Notes under the pieces: generated by a model
What the model saw: the letters and a program-made list of their open reading frames with translations, nothing else
Told to the model about the DNA's origin: nothing
Databases searched by the model: none
Program-made: the position numbers and the translations under genes
Part shown: positions 1 to 8,942 of the stretch, piece after piece
Layout of the letters: the number at the start of each line of letters is the position of its first letter
Numbering within the stretch: position 1 is the first letter of the stretch
From: Soonwooa sp.
GTDB lineage: Bacteria > Bacteroidota > Bacteroidia > Flavobacteriales > Weeksellaceae
Length of the DNA stretch: 38,626 nt
Reading direction: 5' to 3'
Assembly: GCF_030151385.1 (NCBI RefSeq)
Contig: NZ_JASLDS010000025.1
Span: forward strand, 1-38,626

Positions 1-98
1 ATACGCAGTATCAACAATTAAACGAATATTTTTATTGATAAATTAATTTTACTATTGAAAATTTTCAGTATTTTAATCACCATTTAAATAAACCAAAA

Positions 99-983
99 AT
101 GGTAGAAATAGAAAACCTCATTAACGACTATCTACAACAAGCGCCAACCGCTTCGCAAGAAATCCTTTTTAGCAACATAGATCAGCATCCAGTTTGGGAG
201 GATAATCGAGAAATTATGCAACTTGCGACGCAACAAATATTGCAACCTGTTGGCGTACTCACTAACGAACATGTTTTAGCCAACATCGGCGTACACGCAA
301 AAACACCAATTACGGGAAAACGCGACAGCATTGGTTTTTTAATCACAAATTTCAGGATTTTAACACAATATGATTTTTCGGTTTTATTAAAGCCTCAGCC
401 TGCAAAAAGTACTTATTTTACTTCAAAAACTACAGCCGAGGAAGTTTCTTCTAAAGTTTGGAACGAATTTTTAACACTCAATAAATTAAGCATCCCAAAT
501 GAACAACTAGCCGCGATGCATGACGCTTTGGTAGATCTTACAAAAATCATTTTGTCCGCACTACAACAATCTGGTCAACTTCCTGAAGACATAAAAAAAT
601 CGACAAGCGTCACGACGCGAATTCCAGAATTAGGTTTACAAAAAGAACTGAAAACTTATGCTGAAAACGAGAGAAGATTAAAAGCTTTTGCTGAAAAATT
701 TAAAATCGAAAATATAAAATATGGCATTGTAGACAAAGCATTATTTGGTGGCGTTTATGGTTTAGTAATCACAGAAAAAGGTATTACCAGTCGCGATCTT
801 CTGGAAGATAGTCAAACAAGCACTTGGGACGAAATAAAAACTGATTTGGCTCGAAATGGGAATAAAAACTTTGAAATCTTGGCAGGAAACAGAATTCATG
901 TTGTGCCTTCACATAACAATGATTTAGTCCCAGCTTTGATAACTTTAATCAATGAAATTGCGACGAAAGAAATTACTTTTTAA
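99..983 (+). CDS. Hypothetical cytosolic protein with two PH-like segments
   Basis: The 294-residue product has no signal peptide or membrane segment. Residues about 75-92 (SIGFLITNFRILTQYDF) and about 221-240 (GLVITEKGITSRDLL) read like the beta-hairpins of PH-like domains, in which a protein senses its own folded state or a lipid; the second is followed by the usual W-D-E-I. The middle (about 130-210) is helical and charged. I do not recognise the family and assign no reaction. It opens a run of co-directional small genes, with only 11 nt to the next gene, so the two are probably co-transcribed. The start is the first ATG after an A-rich leader. Coding status is certain, function is not. 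Confidence 0.8.
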   Translation: MVEIENLINDYLQQAPTASQEILFSNIDQHPVWEDNREIMQLATQQILQPVGVLTNEHVLANIGVHAKTPITGKRDSIGFLITNFRILTQYDFSVLLKPQPAKSTYFTSKTTAEEVSSKVWNEFLTLNKLSIPNEQLAAMHDALVDLTKIILSALQQSGQLPEDIKKSTSVTTRIPELGLQKELKTYAENERRLKAFAEKFKIENIKYGIVDKALFGGVYGLVITEKGITSRDLLEDSQTSTWDEIKTDLARNGNKNFEILAGNRIHVVPSHNNDLVPALITLINEIATKEITF

Positions 984-994
984 AACACAAAACT

Positions 995-1360
995 ATGAGT
1001 TACGACATTGCATTATACCGCATCGAAACCAAATTACAAGAAGAAAAATCACAAGATGAGAACTTTTTTGAGAATGAATCGAATTTGGTTTCCTTTACAG
1101 AAAAACAATTTCAAGATTTAAAAGAAAGACTTGAAAATTATGAATACAATGTGGTCAACCAAACTGACGACCAAATAAAATTCAGTCATCCAGATGAGGA
1201 TTTGGGAACAGCACTTTTGACAAAAGAAGCCTTATTTTTCACAGCTAGTTGGAAAGAAAATTCGATTTTAGAAGTGGGCATGACTGCCTCCGAATTTACA
1301 GATACAGGCGAGTTTGCGAAATATGATTTTCAAAATGGCGCTTGGGAAGACTTAGATTAA
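995..1360 (+). CDS. Small acidic hypothetical protein
   Basis: This 121-residue protein is strongly acidic, has no export signal or membrane segment, and ends in a short acidic tail. It lies 11 nt behind the preceding gene and 10 nt before a MORN-repeat gene, consistent with one operon. Small acidic soluble proteins are common among immunity proteins that neutralise basic nuclease toxins, and the surrounding genes include recognised immunity families, so an immunity role is a reasonable guess. No domain is recognised. Confidence 0.75.
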   Translation: MSYDIALYRIETKLQEEKSQDENFFENESNLVSFTEKQFQDLKERLENYEYNVVNQTDDQIKFSHPDEDLGTALLTKEALFFTASWKENSILEVGMTASEFTDTGEFAKYDFQNGAWEDLD

Positions 1361-1370
1361 AAATGATGTT

Positions 1371-2066
1371 ATGAAGAAATTTAGTTTCATTTTTACAATG
1401 TTTGTTTTTGTTTCATTTGCTTTTGCGCAAACTGAACATAAACGCTATTACCCCAATGGAAAACTTGAGGAAAGTGGACAATTCGATGCCAATGGAAAAG
1501 CGGTTGGCGAATGGAAACATTATTATGAAGAAGGGAATATCGAACGCATCGAAAAATATGATGGTGACAAATTATTTTCGCAATCCTTTTGGAAAAATGG
1601 TAAAAAACAAGGAATATCCACATCAGAGAATGGGCGCTTTTTGGGCACAAAGACACTATTTTTTGACAACGGACAGATATGGAGCATTAGCAATTTTACT
1701 AATGGAAGTTTTGACGGCATGCAAAAAAGCTACTACAGTAACGGAAAGTTGGAACATGTTGGTTTTTATAAAAATGGAATCCGAATTGGAAAATGGGAGT
1801 ATTTTTATGAAGACGGAAAACGCTCTATCGTAACGGTTTATGACAATGATAACGCCTTAAGTACTGATTGGTACAGAGATGATGGAACTGTAAGGAAGAA
1901 AGAAAAATTCGAATACAATGCCGATGCTAAAGTCACTGAATATTTTGAAGAATTTAACCTAAAAGGGAAATTAGAAAAATCGGGAAGCTTTTTTGATGGC
2001 GCAGAATTCGGTACTTGGAAATTTTATGACGAGAACGGAAAATTAATAAGAACCGAAAATTTTTAG
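1371..2066 (+). CDS. Secreted MORN-repeat protein, YwqK-family antitoxin-like
   Basis: A signal peptide (residues 1-20, ending FAFAQ) is followed by about seven short repeats of the MORN_2 type with the pattern YYpNGKLeesGqf...GeWkhYyeeG. This repeat fold is a beta-solenoid. Proteins of this build are annotated as YwqK-family antitoxins after the Bacillus YwqJ/YwqK pair, but secreted forms in Bacteroidota often have no demonstrated toxin partner. Export to the periplasm or outer membrane is clear from the signal. The gene follows the small acidic gene by 10 nt and precedes a membrane-protein gene by 22 nt. The family is confident, the antitoxin role is not. Confidence 0.85.
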   Translation: MKKFSFIFTMFVFVSFAFAQTEHKRYYPNGKLEESGQFDANGKAVGEWKHYYEEGNIERIEKYDGDKLFSQSFWKNGKKQGISTSENGRFLGTKTLFFDNGQIWSISNFTNGSFDGMQKSYYSNGKLEHVGFYKNGIRIGKWEYFYEDGKRSIVTVYDNDNALSTDWYRDDGTVRKKEKFEYNADAKVTEYFEEFNLKGKLEKSGSFFDGAEFGTWKFYDENGKLIRTENF

Positions 2067-2088
2067 ATTTAAAATATATTTCTATGTT

Positions 2089-2655
2089 ATGAAAAAAGCA
2101 CAACTTTTGATGGTTTATTTATTTCCAATTTTAATTTTAATCCTTTTTGGAATTTCTATTTCGAACATCGATTCGCAGCTAGAATATGTGACTAAAAAAA
2201 CTGTTTTTGAAAATAGTCGCTCTAGCCAAAAACTGGTTATCGAAAAATATGCGGGCAAACGTCGACTGTATTTTTTCGTGGAAACCAATCAAAAGCCAGT
2301 TCAGTACAAACGAGATTATGAGGGCATTTTGACAAGTTGGATAGAATTGTCTAACAATCGAAAATATGAAAACGAAGCGCAACTATCTTTCTACACTTAC
2401 AAAAATGAAAACAATAATGACAAAGTTCGTCCCTTTTTCAGTTTAAATAATGAACAAAAAAACCTAAGTTACTACGTTGATATTTTTCAATATCTAAGGA
2501 ATAAATATTATCTGCTTCTCATCTTAAGTTACTTAGCCTATTTATACTTGGCAGGTCGTTCAATTGACCGTGCTGGCGGAATAGCACAAAACAAAATAGC
2601 TTCTGGCGTTTATGCATTTAGCGGATTTTGTGCGATTTTGCTTTTATTGTTGTAA
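2089..2655 (+). CDS. Membrane protein with extracytoplasmic beta domain, unknown
   Basis: The 188-residue product has one N-terminal membrane helix (about 5-25), a soluble middle of about 110 residues rich in beta-type sequence, and two C-terminal helices (about 138-188). The same layout recurs in the genes at 2715, 6406 and 7776, and the middle segment carries a similar alternating hydrophobic stretch before the last helices. I do not recognise the family. Given its neighbours it may be a membrane-located immunity protein. Confidence 0.75.
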   Translation: MKKAQLLMVYLFPILILILFGISISNIDSQLEYVTKKTVFENSRSSQKLVIEKYAGKRRLYFFVETNQKPVQYKRDYEGILTSWIELSNNRKYENEAQLSFYTYKNENNNDKVRPFFSLNNEQKNLSYYVDIFQYLRNKYYLLLILSYLAYLYLAGRSIDRAGGIAQNKIASGVYAFSGFCAILLLLL

Positions 2656-2714
2656 ATTTTAAGAAATTCTAATTCCTAATCAAAACAACGCATTCTTTAT
2701 AACATACTGAACTG

Positions 2715-3239
2715 ATGAAATTTAGCAAGACTTCAATTTTTATTATTTTAATATCGGTGCTCGGTATTATCTATCTTCCCTTGAAATTGATTATCTTAAA
2801 AAATAACCTTATACCTATAACAGGAAATATCGTTGATGTTTCTAGAACCTACACAAAATCTGTTACTTATCAATTTCGGATTGCTAACTATCCAAATCTT
2901 TTTCACAGTAACACTGGTGGGATTTTGTCTGATTTTAAAAACGATAAAGCGATTCTTTTTAAAAGTCTACACAAAGACATCACATTTTTCATCAACAAAA
3001 ATGATCACAAAAAACTCTTAGAAGGAAAGGACATTGTGTATCTCGGCGTTGACAAAGACTATCTATTTGTAGATTTATTCAATTACTATTATTCAGGTTT
3101 TGGTGCTGCTTTTTATGCGTTTCTTTGCTTATTTATGGTGACACTTAATGTTTTCGGCATTTATACCTATAAGCATAAAATTTTCACAATTCTCGCGTTA
3201 ATATACTTAGCAAGTTTCTACTTACTTTTAGCTTTATGA
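2715..3239 (+). CDS. Membrane protein, DUF3592-like layout
   Basis: The 174-residue product has an N-terminal membrane helix (about 8-29), a beta-rich segment starting GNIVDVSRTYTKSVTYQF, as in DUF3592 proteins, and two C-terminal helices. The stretch DITFFINKND resembles VDINFFVKEKDF and VDISFYIHDQDF in the genes at 7776 and 6406, suggesting distant kinship. The stop codon overlaps the next start as ATGA (3236-3239), so translation is probably coupled to the following gene. Function is unknown. Confidence 0.78.
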   Translation: MKFSKTSIFIILISVLGIIYLPLKLIILKNNLIPITGNIVDVSRTYTKSVTYQFRIANYPNLFHSNTGGILSDFKNDKAILFKSLHKDITFFINKNDHKKLLEGKDIVYLGVDKDYLFVDLFNYYYSGFGAAFYAFLCLFMVTLNVFGIYTYKHKIFTILALIYLASFYLLLAL

Positions 3240-3748
3240 AAAAAGAATTTATTTTTGAAAAAGTGGTCAAACTACCATTTTATATGTTTCCTTTGTTAGT
3301 TGCAATGGCGGCTATTCCCGTTTTTGCAATCTATATTTTTTTTGTTGCACGTTATGTTGGCACTACGGGCATTATGTTCGTATTTCTGCTGATATTTGGT
3401 ATTGTTTTATTGGTATTAAAAAGTAAAATGTCGGATGTGAAAATTACACTCGACGACAGATATTTTACGATTGATAATGATATGTATCCAAAAGAAGATT
3501 TGGTTGGCGTCTATGCAAAAGATTATACCAGTAAAATGACTTCTATAATATCGATGCAGTTTATGTTTCGTGATGGTTCTAACATCGAAATTACAGATAC
3601 CAATTATCTAACAAATGTTGATAACGAGAAGGCAGAATTTCTTTCTAATTTTATAAAAACACTACAAACGGAAATGGGATTTACAAATGTCCAAGACAAC
3701 AGCTTGCGATCGATGATGGGCAGAGGGAATCTATTTTATTCAAAATAA
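3236..3748 (+). CDS. Two-helix membrane protein with PH-like domain, copy 1
   Basis: The 170-residue product begins MKKEFIFEKV and has two membrane helices (about 15-58), then a PH-like beta domain with the hallmarks FTIDNDMYPKEDLVGVY and SIISMQFMFRDGSNIEITDT. It is a clear tandem paralogue of the next gene, sharing the N-terminus, the GTxGI-FVFL helix and the S-IIS-QF-F segment. It overlaps the preceding gene by 4 nt and is separated by 6 nt from its copy, so all three are one transcript. No function is known; tandem copies fit diverging immunity proteins. Confidence 0.82.
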   Translation: MKKEFIFEKVVKLPFYMFPLLVAMAAIPVFAIYIFFVARYVGTTGIMFVFLLIFGIVLLVLKSKMSDVKITLDDRYFTIDNDMYPKEDLVGVYAKDYTSKMTSIISMQFMFRDGSNIEITDTNYLTNVDNEKAEFLSNFIKTLQTEMGFTNVQDNSLRSMMGRGNLFYSK

Positions 3749-3754
3749 AAATAA

Positions 3755-4282
3755 ATGAAAAAAGAATTTCTGCTCGAAAAGGTAACTACTGGTAACTACA
3801 ATTATGTTTATTTAATTGGTTTTCCAATCTTTTTTGGTGCATTCTTGTTGTATTCTGAATTTGGATCAAAATATTTGGGAACCGCTGGAATAATATTGGT
3901 GTTTCTGGTTGTATATGGATTGATTCGTCTTGTCTTGAAGAAAATGTCAAAAAACATACACATCATTTTCGACAAAAATCATGTTACAATTAATGGAGAA
4001 GTCTTTGATAAAAAAGATATAAAAGGCATTTATAGTTACGATTATATTAATAACCAACAATCAATCATTTCGATACAGTTTCAGTTTAAAAATCATAAAA
4101 GTTTGGAAATAACAGACACGGAATACAGAAATGGTTATGACAAAGATAAAGGTGAAAATCTAAAACTATTTTTAAAAACAGTGATGAAAGAATTGAATTT
4201 CACCCGGCAAAGAAAAAGTAACTTCAGAGCTATTCAAAACCTAGGAGCTTATTGGTACAGCAATAACGAAAGTTCTAATTAA
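3755..4282 (+). CDS. Two-helix membrane protein with PH-like domain, copy 2
   Basis: This 175-residue protein is the tandem duplicate of the preceding gene. It has the same MKKEF start, two N-terminal helices and a PH-like domain (VTINGEVFDKKDIKGIYSYDY, then SIISIQFQFKNHKSLEITDTEY). Divergence is spread over the whole length, so the duplication is not recent. The third gene of similar build is at 7071. The role is unknown. Confidence 0.82.
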   Translation: MKKEFLLEKVTTGNYNYVYLIGFPIFFGAFLLYSEFGSKYLGTAGIILVFLVVYGLIRLVLKKMSKNIHIIFDKNHVTINGEVFDKKDIKGIYSYDYINNQQSIISIQFQFKNHKSLEITDTEYRNGYDKDKGENLKLFLKTVMKELNFTRQRKSNFRAIQNLGAYWYSNNESSN

Positions 4283-4324
4283 GTTTTTACTAAATTTTAA
4301 AAAAATTTCTTCTAATAAAACAAA

Positions 4325-4960
4325 ATGAATACAAAAACACTTCTTACAAAACTTCCTAGCAGAAACGATTTGCAAAAGCTATGTCAATCAATTTCGGTTT
4401 TAGATGCAATTCTATCACAAGATTGGGAATATCGATATTATTCTTACAATAAAAATTGGGGTAAAAACGAGGAATTTTTCGAAATGAGAAACGGTCAAGG
4501 CGATCAAATGCAAATTCTCTTTCTTAAAAATTCGTGTGTTATTAATGTTTTTTCGCAAGAAAAAGGAACTCAAAACAAAGACAATTTAGCGAATGATTTA
4601 CCTGCGCAATATAAAGGCTTTATGTTTGGAGAACCAATTAACAGTATTGGTACAAGTTATTGTTTTTGGACTGACGAAGGTGGAAATTGGCAAACAAATC
4701 AGGATGACGACCTTGATGATTATAGCTTAGAAATGCTCCAAATATTTGATGCGAAACCAACAACTTATCTCGATTGGGCAACAGATTATTACGATGGTGA
4801 TTTTGTAGAAACTGGCATTCCGATAGACAGTGTGGAAAAAATCTACAAACACGAAATTCTAACCAAAGACCTTGTTTTGTCAATTGTTGAAGCGCTTGAC
4901 GATTGGAATCAATTTCGAGACGATCTTGACGAAATTGGATATCCCTATAATTTTGGTTAA
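4325..4960 (+). CDS. Acidic cytosolic hypothetical protein, immunity-like
   Basis: The 211-residue product is soluble, acidic and rich in tryptophan and tyrosine, with an Asp-rich stretch near residue 125 (QDDDLDDYS). It lacks export signals. The N-terminal part (DAILSQDWEYRYYSYNKNW) and the acidic C-terminus (DDLDEIGYPYNFG) suggest a compact alpha/beta immunity-type protein, but I cannot match it to a named family. It is followed after 9 nt by a secreted-protein gene. Confidence 0.72.
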   Translation: MNTKTLLTKLPSRNDLQKLCQSISVLDAILSQDWEYRYYSYNKNWGKNEEFFEMRNGQGDQMQILFLKNSCVINVFSQEKGTQNKDNLANDLPAQYKGFMFGEPINSIGTSYCFWTDEGGNWQTNQDDDLDDYSLEMLQIFDAKPTTYLDWATDYYDGDFVETGIPIDSVEKIYKHEILTKDLVLSIVEALDDWNQFRDDLDEIGYPYNFG

Positions 4961-4969
4961 GCTTTTAAA

Positions 4970-5653
4970 ATGAAAAAAATACTATTCTCCTCGCTCCTAT
5001 TTTGTTTTTGGTTGACAATAAATGCCCAAATGCAAACTTCGAAAAGCGATACAATCTTCATCAGTAAAGATCCAGAATTTGGTTCAAAACAATCCATTTT
5101 TATCGATCCAAACAAAAATTCTGATGGCTACAAAAGGCTGACAGATTTCCAAGTAGATGAGTTTTCAATAGAGAATTATGATGCTACTTTGAAGGATTTA
5201 CTTCAGAAAAATAAAAATACCACAGCTTTAAATATTGATGAAATCTCAAAAAATTGGATCGAAATTCACCTTTATAACAATCAATATTTTGCTTATAAAT
5301 CTTGCGATTTTTATAACCAACAAATGGCGATTAAAGACAATATTCTGACGCATTGGAGCATGGAAGGTCAAGAGCCACATTTTATTGTTTCGGCAAAAGA
5401 AAGCAAACCCAATATTTTCGATTTAAAGCTAAAAGGCAATTATCTCAGTGAAATCAAAATCTATTGGATAGATAAAGAAAAAGGTCTTGCCGTTTTTGAA
5501 GAATTAGTGAATGGCAAACATTTCGATTATTTTTTAATGCTCGACAGCAGCAAAGTCTCTAACTTCCCCATTATTATCAATAATTGCACACGAGCCAAGC
5601 AGTTTGAAATGATATTTGATAAAATTAATTTTCAGAAATTGTTGAAGAAATAA
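4970..5653 (+). CDS. Secreted hypothetical protein
   Basis: A type I signal peptide (residues 1-20, ending NAQ) precedes a mature domain of about 207 residues with alternating polar and aromatic strands. There is no lipobox, so the product is likely periplasmic or released. No catalytic motif was seen. The gene lies between an acidic immunity-like gene and a SUKH gene in the same direction. Confidence 0.75.
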   Translation: MKKILFSSLLFCFWLTINAQMQTSKSDTIFISKDPEFGSKQSIFIDPNKNSDGYKRLTDFQVDEFSIENYDATLKDLLQKNKNTTALNIDEISKNWIEIHLYNNQYFAYKSCDFYNQQMAIKDNILTHWSMEGQEPHFIVSAKESKPNIFDLKLKGNYLSEIKIYWIDKEKGLAVFEELVNGKHFDYFLMLDSSKVSNFPIIINNCTRAKQFEMIFDKINFQKLLKK

Positions 5654-5680
5654 ATCAGTAAAAACGCTAAAAAAACAAAA

Positions 5681-6349
5681 ATGGAAAATAAATTAGTCAA
5701 TGAACTTCAAAAAGTTCTTCCACAAAAAATGACTTTACCCAAAGAACTTATCCTTTTGTACCAATGGATTGAAGACAATAATCTTTTTGTAGAAAATGAG
5801 GATGGACACCGAGTTGGATTTCTTTTTTCACAAGAGCAATTACATGAAAGTAGTACCGAAGAACAACGTGAAGGAGGAACACAAATTGAGTTTTTTGCTG
5901 GTGGAACAGAGAATTTGAAATATTGGTTCGGTGGTGAAGAAAACGCACAAGTTAATGAAAGACTTTGTGTCTTTGGCCAAACTGGCGGAGAAGGTTCGGA
6001 ATGCGCCTTTTGGCTAGATGACAATGACGAATTAAAAATTGTACATCTAGGCTCTGGATCAGGATCAACTCTATCTTGCATTTTGGCAGATAATTTTTTA
6101 GAATTCAATCAGCTTTTAGCAATTGGTTACGACGAGATATGTTGGGATGAAGAGTTTTCCTTGCCTCCCAATCAATTAAACCCAGACTTCAAAGTGCTTC
6201 CAAATTTGGAATTTCAAAATTGGGTAAAAGAAACTTTCAATGTCGAGATACCCAAAACGGCATTAGAAATTGTTAAGTATCCAACTAGCATGGATGATGA
6301 TGACTCCGAGGATGCTTTTTTTAACTGGTACCAGCAATTTATTGTTTAA
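5681..6349 (+). CDS. SMI1/KNR4 (SUKH) family immunity protein
   Basis: The 222-residue protein has the SUKH opening (LPKELILLYQWIEDNN, about 19-34), followed by a segment containing Gly-rich turns and the pattern RLCVFGQTGGEGSECAFWLDD, in which strands position acidic residues. The C-terminal tail is acidic. SUKH proteins bind and neutralise diverse nuclease and deaminase toxins of polymorphic toxin systems, or act as scaffolds. It is the first of two SUKH genes in this island (the other is at 8409), and the two differ enough to have different partners. Confidence 0.78.
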   Translation: MENKLVNELQKVLPQKMTLPKELILLYQWIEDNNLFVENEDGHRVGFLFSQEQLHESSTEEQREGGTQIEFFAGGTENLKYWFGGEENAQVNERLCVFGQTGGEGSECAFWLDDNDELKIVHLGSGSGSTLSCILADNFLEFNQLLAIGYDEICWDEEFSLPPNQLNPDFKVLPNLEFQNWVKETFNVEIPKTALEIVKYPTSMDDDDSEDAFFNWYQQFIV

Positions 6350-6405
6350 CGACCGATAGTTTTTGATCGCAATCCCTAAATATTTTTAGCTTCAAAAAAG
6401 TAATT

Positions 6406-7047
6406 ATGCGTATTATTAAAGACAATACTTTTTTTGCAATCTCTCTTTTTCTTTGGTTCCTATATACTGCATATACTGTCACTATTAGTTGTACAGAATA
6501 TAATAATCTACATCAGATAAAATGGAAACAGGCTGAGAATCAAAGTCGTTATTCGTCGAGTTTTCGCTATGGAAGTATGACGTATAATTTTGTAAAAGAC
6601 AGTGTAAGAATTAGTCGAAAGTATCCAGGATTATGTTATGGAATTAACACTTGGTACTGGGGAATTAACAAAAAAGAAAGAGAAGTCGATATCTCATTTT
6701 ATATACACGATCAAGATTTTGACAAAGTTAAAAATAAGCAAGTCATACATCGGAAAAGCTTTACAGGAAGTCAATTAAATCAATTGGAATCTGTCCCGTT
6801 TTTTGGATTGCGACCTTATAATGAAGTCCCCAACAAATTCTTGTTAATGCTTGATGTTTGGAAATACAACTACACGTTTTTGGCTTTTTTGATTTTTCTG
6901 CCTATAGGTTTTCTACTTCAAAAATTAGTACAAAAATCGAATCGCATAAAAATTGTAGAAACAACTGCCAATACCAAATTTGACACAATTCTCGGCTATT
7001 GTTTTGCGATATTAGCAATAATCAACATTATTAATTTCATTATCTAA
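6406..7047 (+). CDS. Three-helix membrane protein, paralogue of the gene at 7776
   Basis: The 213-residue product has an N-terminal helix (about 8-28), a soluble middle of about 115 residues and two C-terminal helices. The middle shares KWkQAEN, the R-YP-x-x-G-x-N segment, VDIsFyihdqDF and FLLMLDVWKYNY with the product at 7776. The shared WKYNY directly before the second helix is the strongest family mark. Function is unknown. The family pair flanks the gene at 7071, as if a two-gene unit had been duplicated and partly lost. Confidence 0.8.
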   Translation: MRIIKDNTFFAISLFLWFLYTAYTVTISCTEYNNLHQIKWKQAENQSRYSSSFRYGSMTYNFVKDSVRISRKYPGLCYGINTWYWGINKKEREVDISFYIHDQDFDKVKNKQVIHRKSFTGSQLNQLESVPFFGLRPYNEVPNKFLLMLDVWKYNYTFLAFLIFLPIGFLLQKLVQKSNRIKIVETTANTKFDTILGYCFAILAIINIINFII

Positions 7048-7070
7048 AAACGTTTTATATATACAAAACA

Positions 7071-7748
7071 ATGTCCAACAAAAAATTCATATTTCAAGGC
7101 TTGGATGCCAAAACCGAACTTCGATTGTCTTTGCTTTTAGTTCTTCCCGTTCTTGCAACAATGATTGGTACATTGGTGATTATCAATATGCTTTTTCCAA
7201 AATTGTATTTTCTAGGATCGGTGGTATTTTCAGCAAGTTTGGCGGTTTCGGTTGCCGTTTTTATTTTAAAATATTTTAGCAAAAAAATAAAAGATAAAAA
7301 GTGGATTATTGGCATAGAAAACGATGAGGTCAAAATAAGTTTTCGAAATACATTTTATAATTTTAAACTTGAAGATCTTGTCATCATTAAAAATCTTGGC
7401 AATGTTGGTTTTCGATATTTTAGCTTAAAAACAAAAACTGAAATTATAAAAATAAGAGTTGGAAATACGGCGCTTACACCTTTTTCTACAGACAAAGATG
7501 TTGAGGAAGTCGATAATTTCGTAGCTTATCTAATGCCTTATATCAACGAAAATTTCAACAAAAAAATATTAAAAAACATTATCGACAACAATGTTTTTCC
7601 GAATTTCGGCGTCTATGTTGTGAAAACTGAAAAAATAAAATATTCTCTGATTAACAAAATGCAACCTTGGCAAATTGTACTTTCTTTTTTAGCAATCGGG
7701 ATTATCATTCTGGTCGCATTTGTGGAGATTGCGGAAGCATTTTTTTAA
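7071..7748 (+). CDS. Membrane protein with PH-like domain
   Basis: The 225-residue product has two N-terminal helices (about 20-65), a PH-like region (KWIIGIENDEVKISF, then YNFKLEDLVIIKNL), a helical stretch and one C-terminal helix (about 200-222). The first two thirds have the same layout as the tandem pair at 3236 and 3755, without obvious close identity. It sits between two paralogues of another membrane family. Function is unknown; a membrane immunity or sensor role is possible. Confidence 0.78.
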   Translation: MSNKKFIFQGLDAKTELRLSLLLVLPVLATMIGTLVIINMLFPKLYFLGSVVFSASLAVSVAVFILKYFSKKIKDKKWIIGIENDEVKISFRNTFYNFKLEDLVIIKNLGNVGFRYFSLKTKTEIIKIRVGNTALTPFSTDKDVEEVDNFVAYLMPYINENFNKKILKNIIDNNVFPNFGVYVVKTEKIKYSLINKMQPWQIVLSFLAIGIIILVAFVEIAEAFF

Positions 7749-7775
7749 GATAGTTTGAATAAGCTCGTAAGTAAA

Positions 7776-8372
7776 ATGAAAAAATTAGCCAATAGATTTT
7801 TGTACATTTTCACCTATTTATGGTTGCTTTATTTTGTATTTAGCATCTTTCAAACTGTGTATGATGTACCTAATATTAAAAACATAAAATGGCAAAATGC
7901 AGAAAATATCAGTTCTGTGTATAATGGCTCCAAGGCAACGATAGTAACAAAAGCTTACAAAAAAGATTTTGTTGTAGAACGCGAATATCCTTACTTTGGT
8001 TTAGGATTAAATAACTTTTTATCAGGCATCGACAAAACGCATAAAACAGTCGATATTAATTTTTTCGTTAAAGAAAAAGACTTCCAATCAATAAAGCTTA
8101 AAAACAAAAAACAAAGTATTCCGTATTTTTCCATTAGAGGAGGAGATTTACCAGCAAGCAAATTCTTAGTATTCTTGGATATTTGGAAGTACAATTACAA
8201 CACTACGATTGCGTTTCTGATTTTGTTTGCGCCGATGCTTATTATATATATTGTTAAATGGCTTAAAAAATCAAAACAACCTATTGAGGATTATTTTAAT
8301 AACACGGATCTAAATCTTAATTACATTTACATTTTGTTTGTTATTGTTTTGATACTTCGTTTCGCCTTTTAA
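7776..8372 (+). CDS. Three-helix membrane protein, paralogue of the gene at 6406
   Basis: I chose the ATG at 7776 over an upstream TTG at 7755 because it follows the A-rich leader usual here and gives a normal N-terminal helix. The 198-residue product has a helix at about 5-25, a soluble domain, and two C-terminal helices. It shares KWQNAEN, REYPYFGLGLN, VDINFFVKEKDF and FLDIWKYNYN with the product at 6406. The family is not known to me. Confidence 0.8.
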   Translation: MKKLANRFLYIFTYLWLLYFVFSIFQTVYDVPNIKNIKWQNAENISSVYNGSKATIVTKAYKKDFVVEREYPYFGLGLNNFLSGIDKTHKTVDINFFVKEKDFQSIKLKNKKQSIPYFSIRGGDLPASKFLVFLDIWKYNYNTTIAFLILFAPMLIIYIVKWLKKSKQPIEDYFNNTDLNLNYIYILFVIVLILRFAF

Positions 8373-8408
8373 TTCTCAAAATAATTTTAATTTAAAAAAA
8401 ACTAAAAT

Positions 8409-8933
8409 ATGGAACTGCTTGAAAAACTTAATAAAAAAGCAACAGCGCTAAAAGCAAGAAACCTGTTGAACCACGGAGCTCAGCAAGAACAAATTACAGA
8501 CTTTGAAGAAAAACTAAACATTAAGCTACCCGATTTTTTACGTTCATTTTATCAAAACTGCAATGGCGGTTGTTTTGCTGACGATTCGTGGAGCGACGAC
8601 GAATTGCAAGATTCCGCGGAACGAGCTTCAATAATTTGGAATTCCAATTATTTTTTAAGTTTAGAGGAAATAATCGACGCTTATAACTTGGGAAAATTTG
8701 CTAATTTAGATTTTCAGGAAGCAGAAAAGGAAAGCGGAAAAAAATTGATTCCAATAATGCACACCAATGGACAAGAGAATCTAGTTTGGGACGCTACTGA
8801 TGCCAACTCTACCAAGATTTTGGATGCATTTCACGAAGCTGGTGCTGACGAATGGAATGTGCTTTACAAATCTTTTGAAGACTTAATTGAAGCTTACATC
8901 AAAACTTTCGGAGACATCAAAACGATTGCTTAA
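8409..8933 (+). CDS. SMI1/KNR4 (SUKH) family immunity protein
   Basis: The 174-residue protein carries the classic SUKH start: an I-x-x-FE-x-x-L-x-I-x-LP helix-turn-helix followed by a Tyr and NGG (residues 32-54). A beta-rich middle (FLSLEEIIDAY, LIPIMHTNGQENLVWD) and a C-terminal helix (SFEDLIEAYIKTFG) complete the usual length and order. Family members neutralise toxins of polymorphic or type VI systems. The next gene, 9 nt downstream, is an Imm17-like membrane protein, so two immunity genes follow each other. Confidence 0.88.
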   Translation: MELLEKLNKKATALKARNLLNHGAQQEQITDFEEKLNIKLPDFLRSFYQNCNGGCFADDSWSDDELQDSAERASIIWNSNYFLSLEEIIDAYNLGKFANLDFQEAEKESGKKLIPIMHTNGQENLVWDATDANSTKILDAFHEAGADEWNVLYKSFEDLIEAYIKTFGDIKTIA

Positions 8934-8942
8934 TTTCAAAAA

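Noticed and set aside
1402..1833. 143-codon open frame on the + strand
   Set aside because: It is a frame shadow of the MORN-repeat gene; the repeat periodicity of that gene keeps the second frame open.
5707..6108. 133-codon open frame on the - strand
   Set aside because: It is antisense to the well-supported SUKH gene, with no family likeness.
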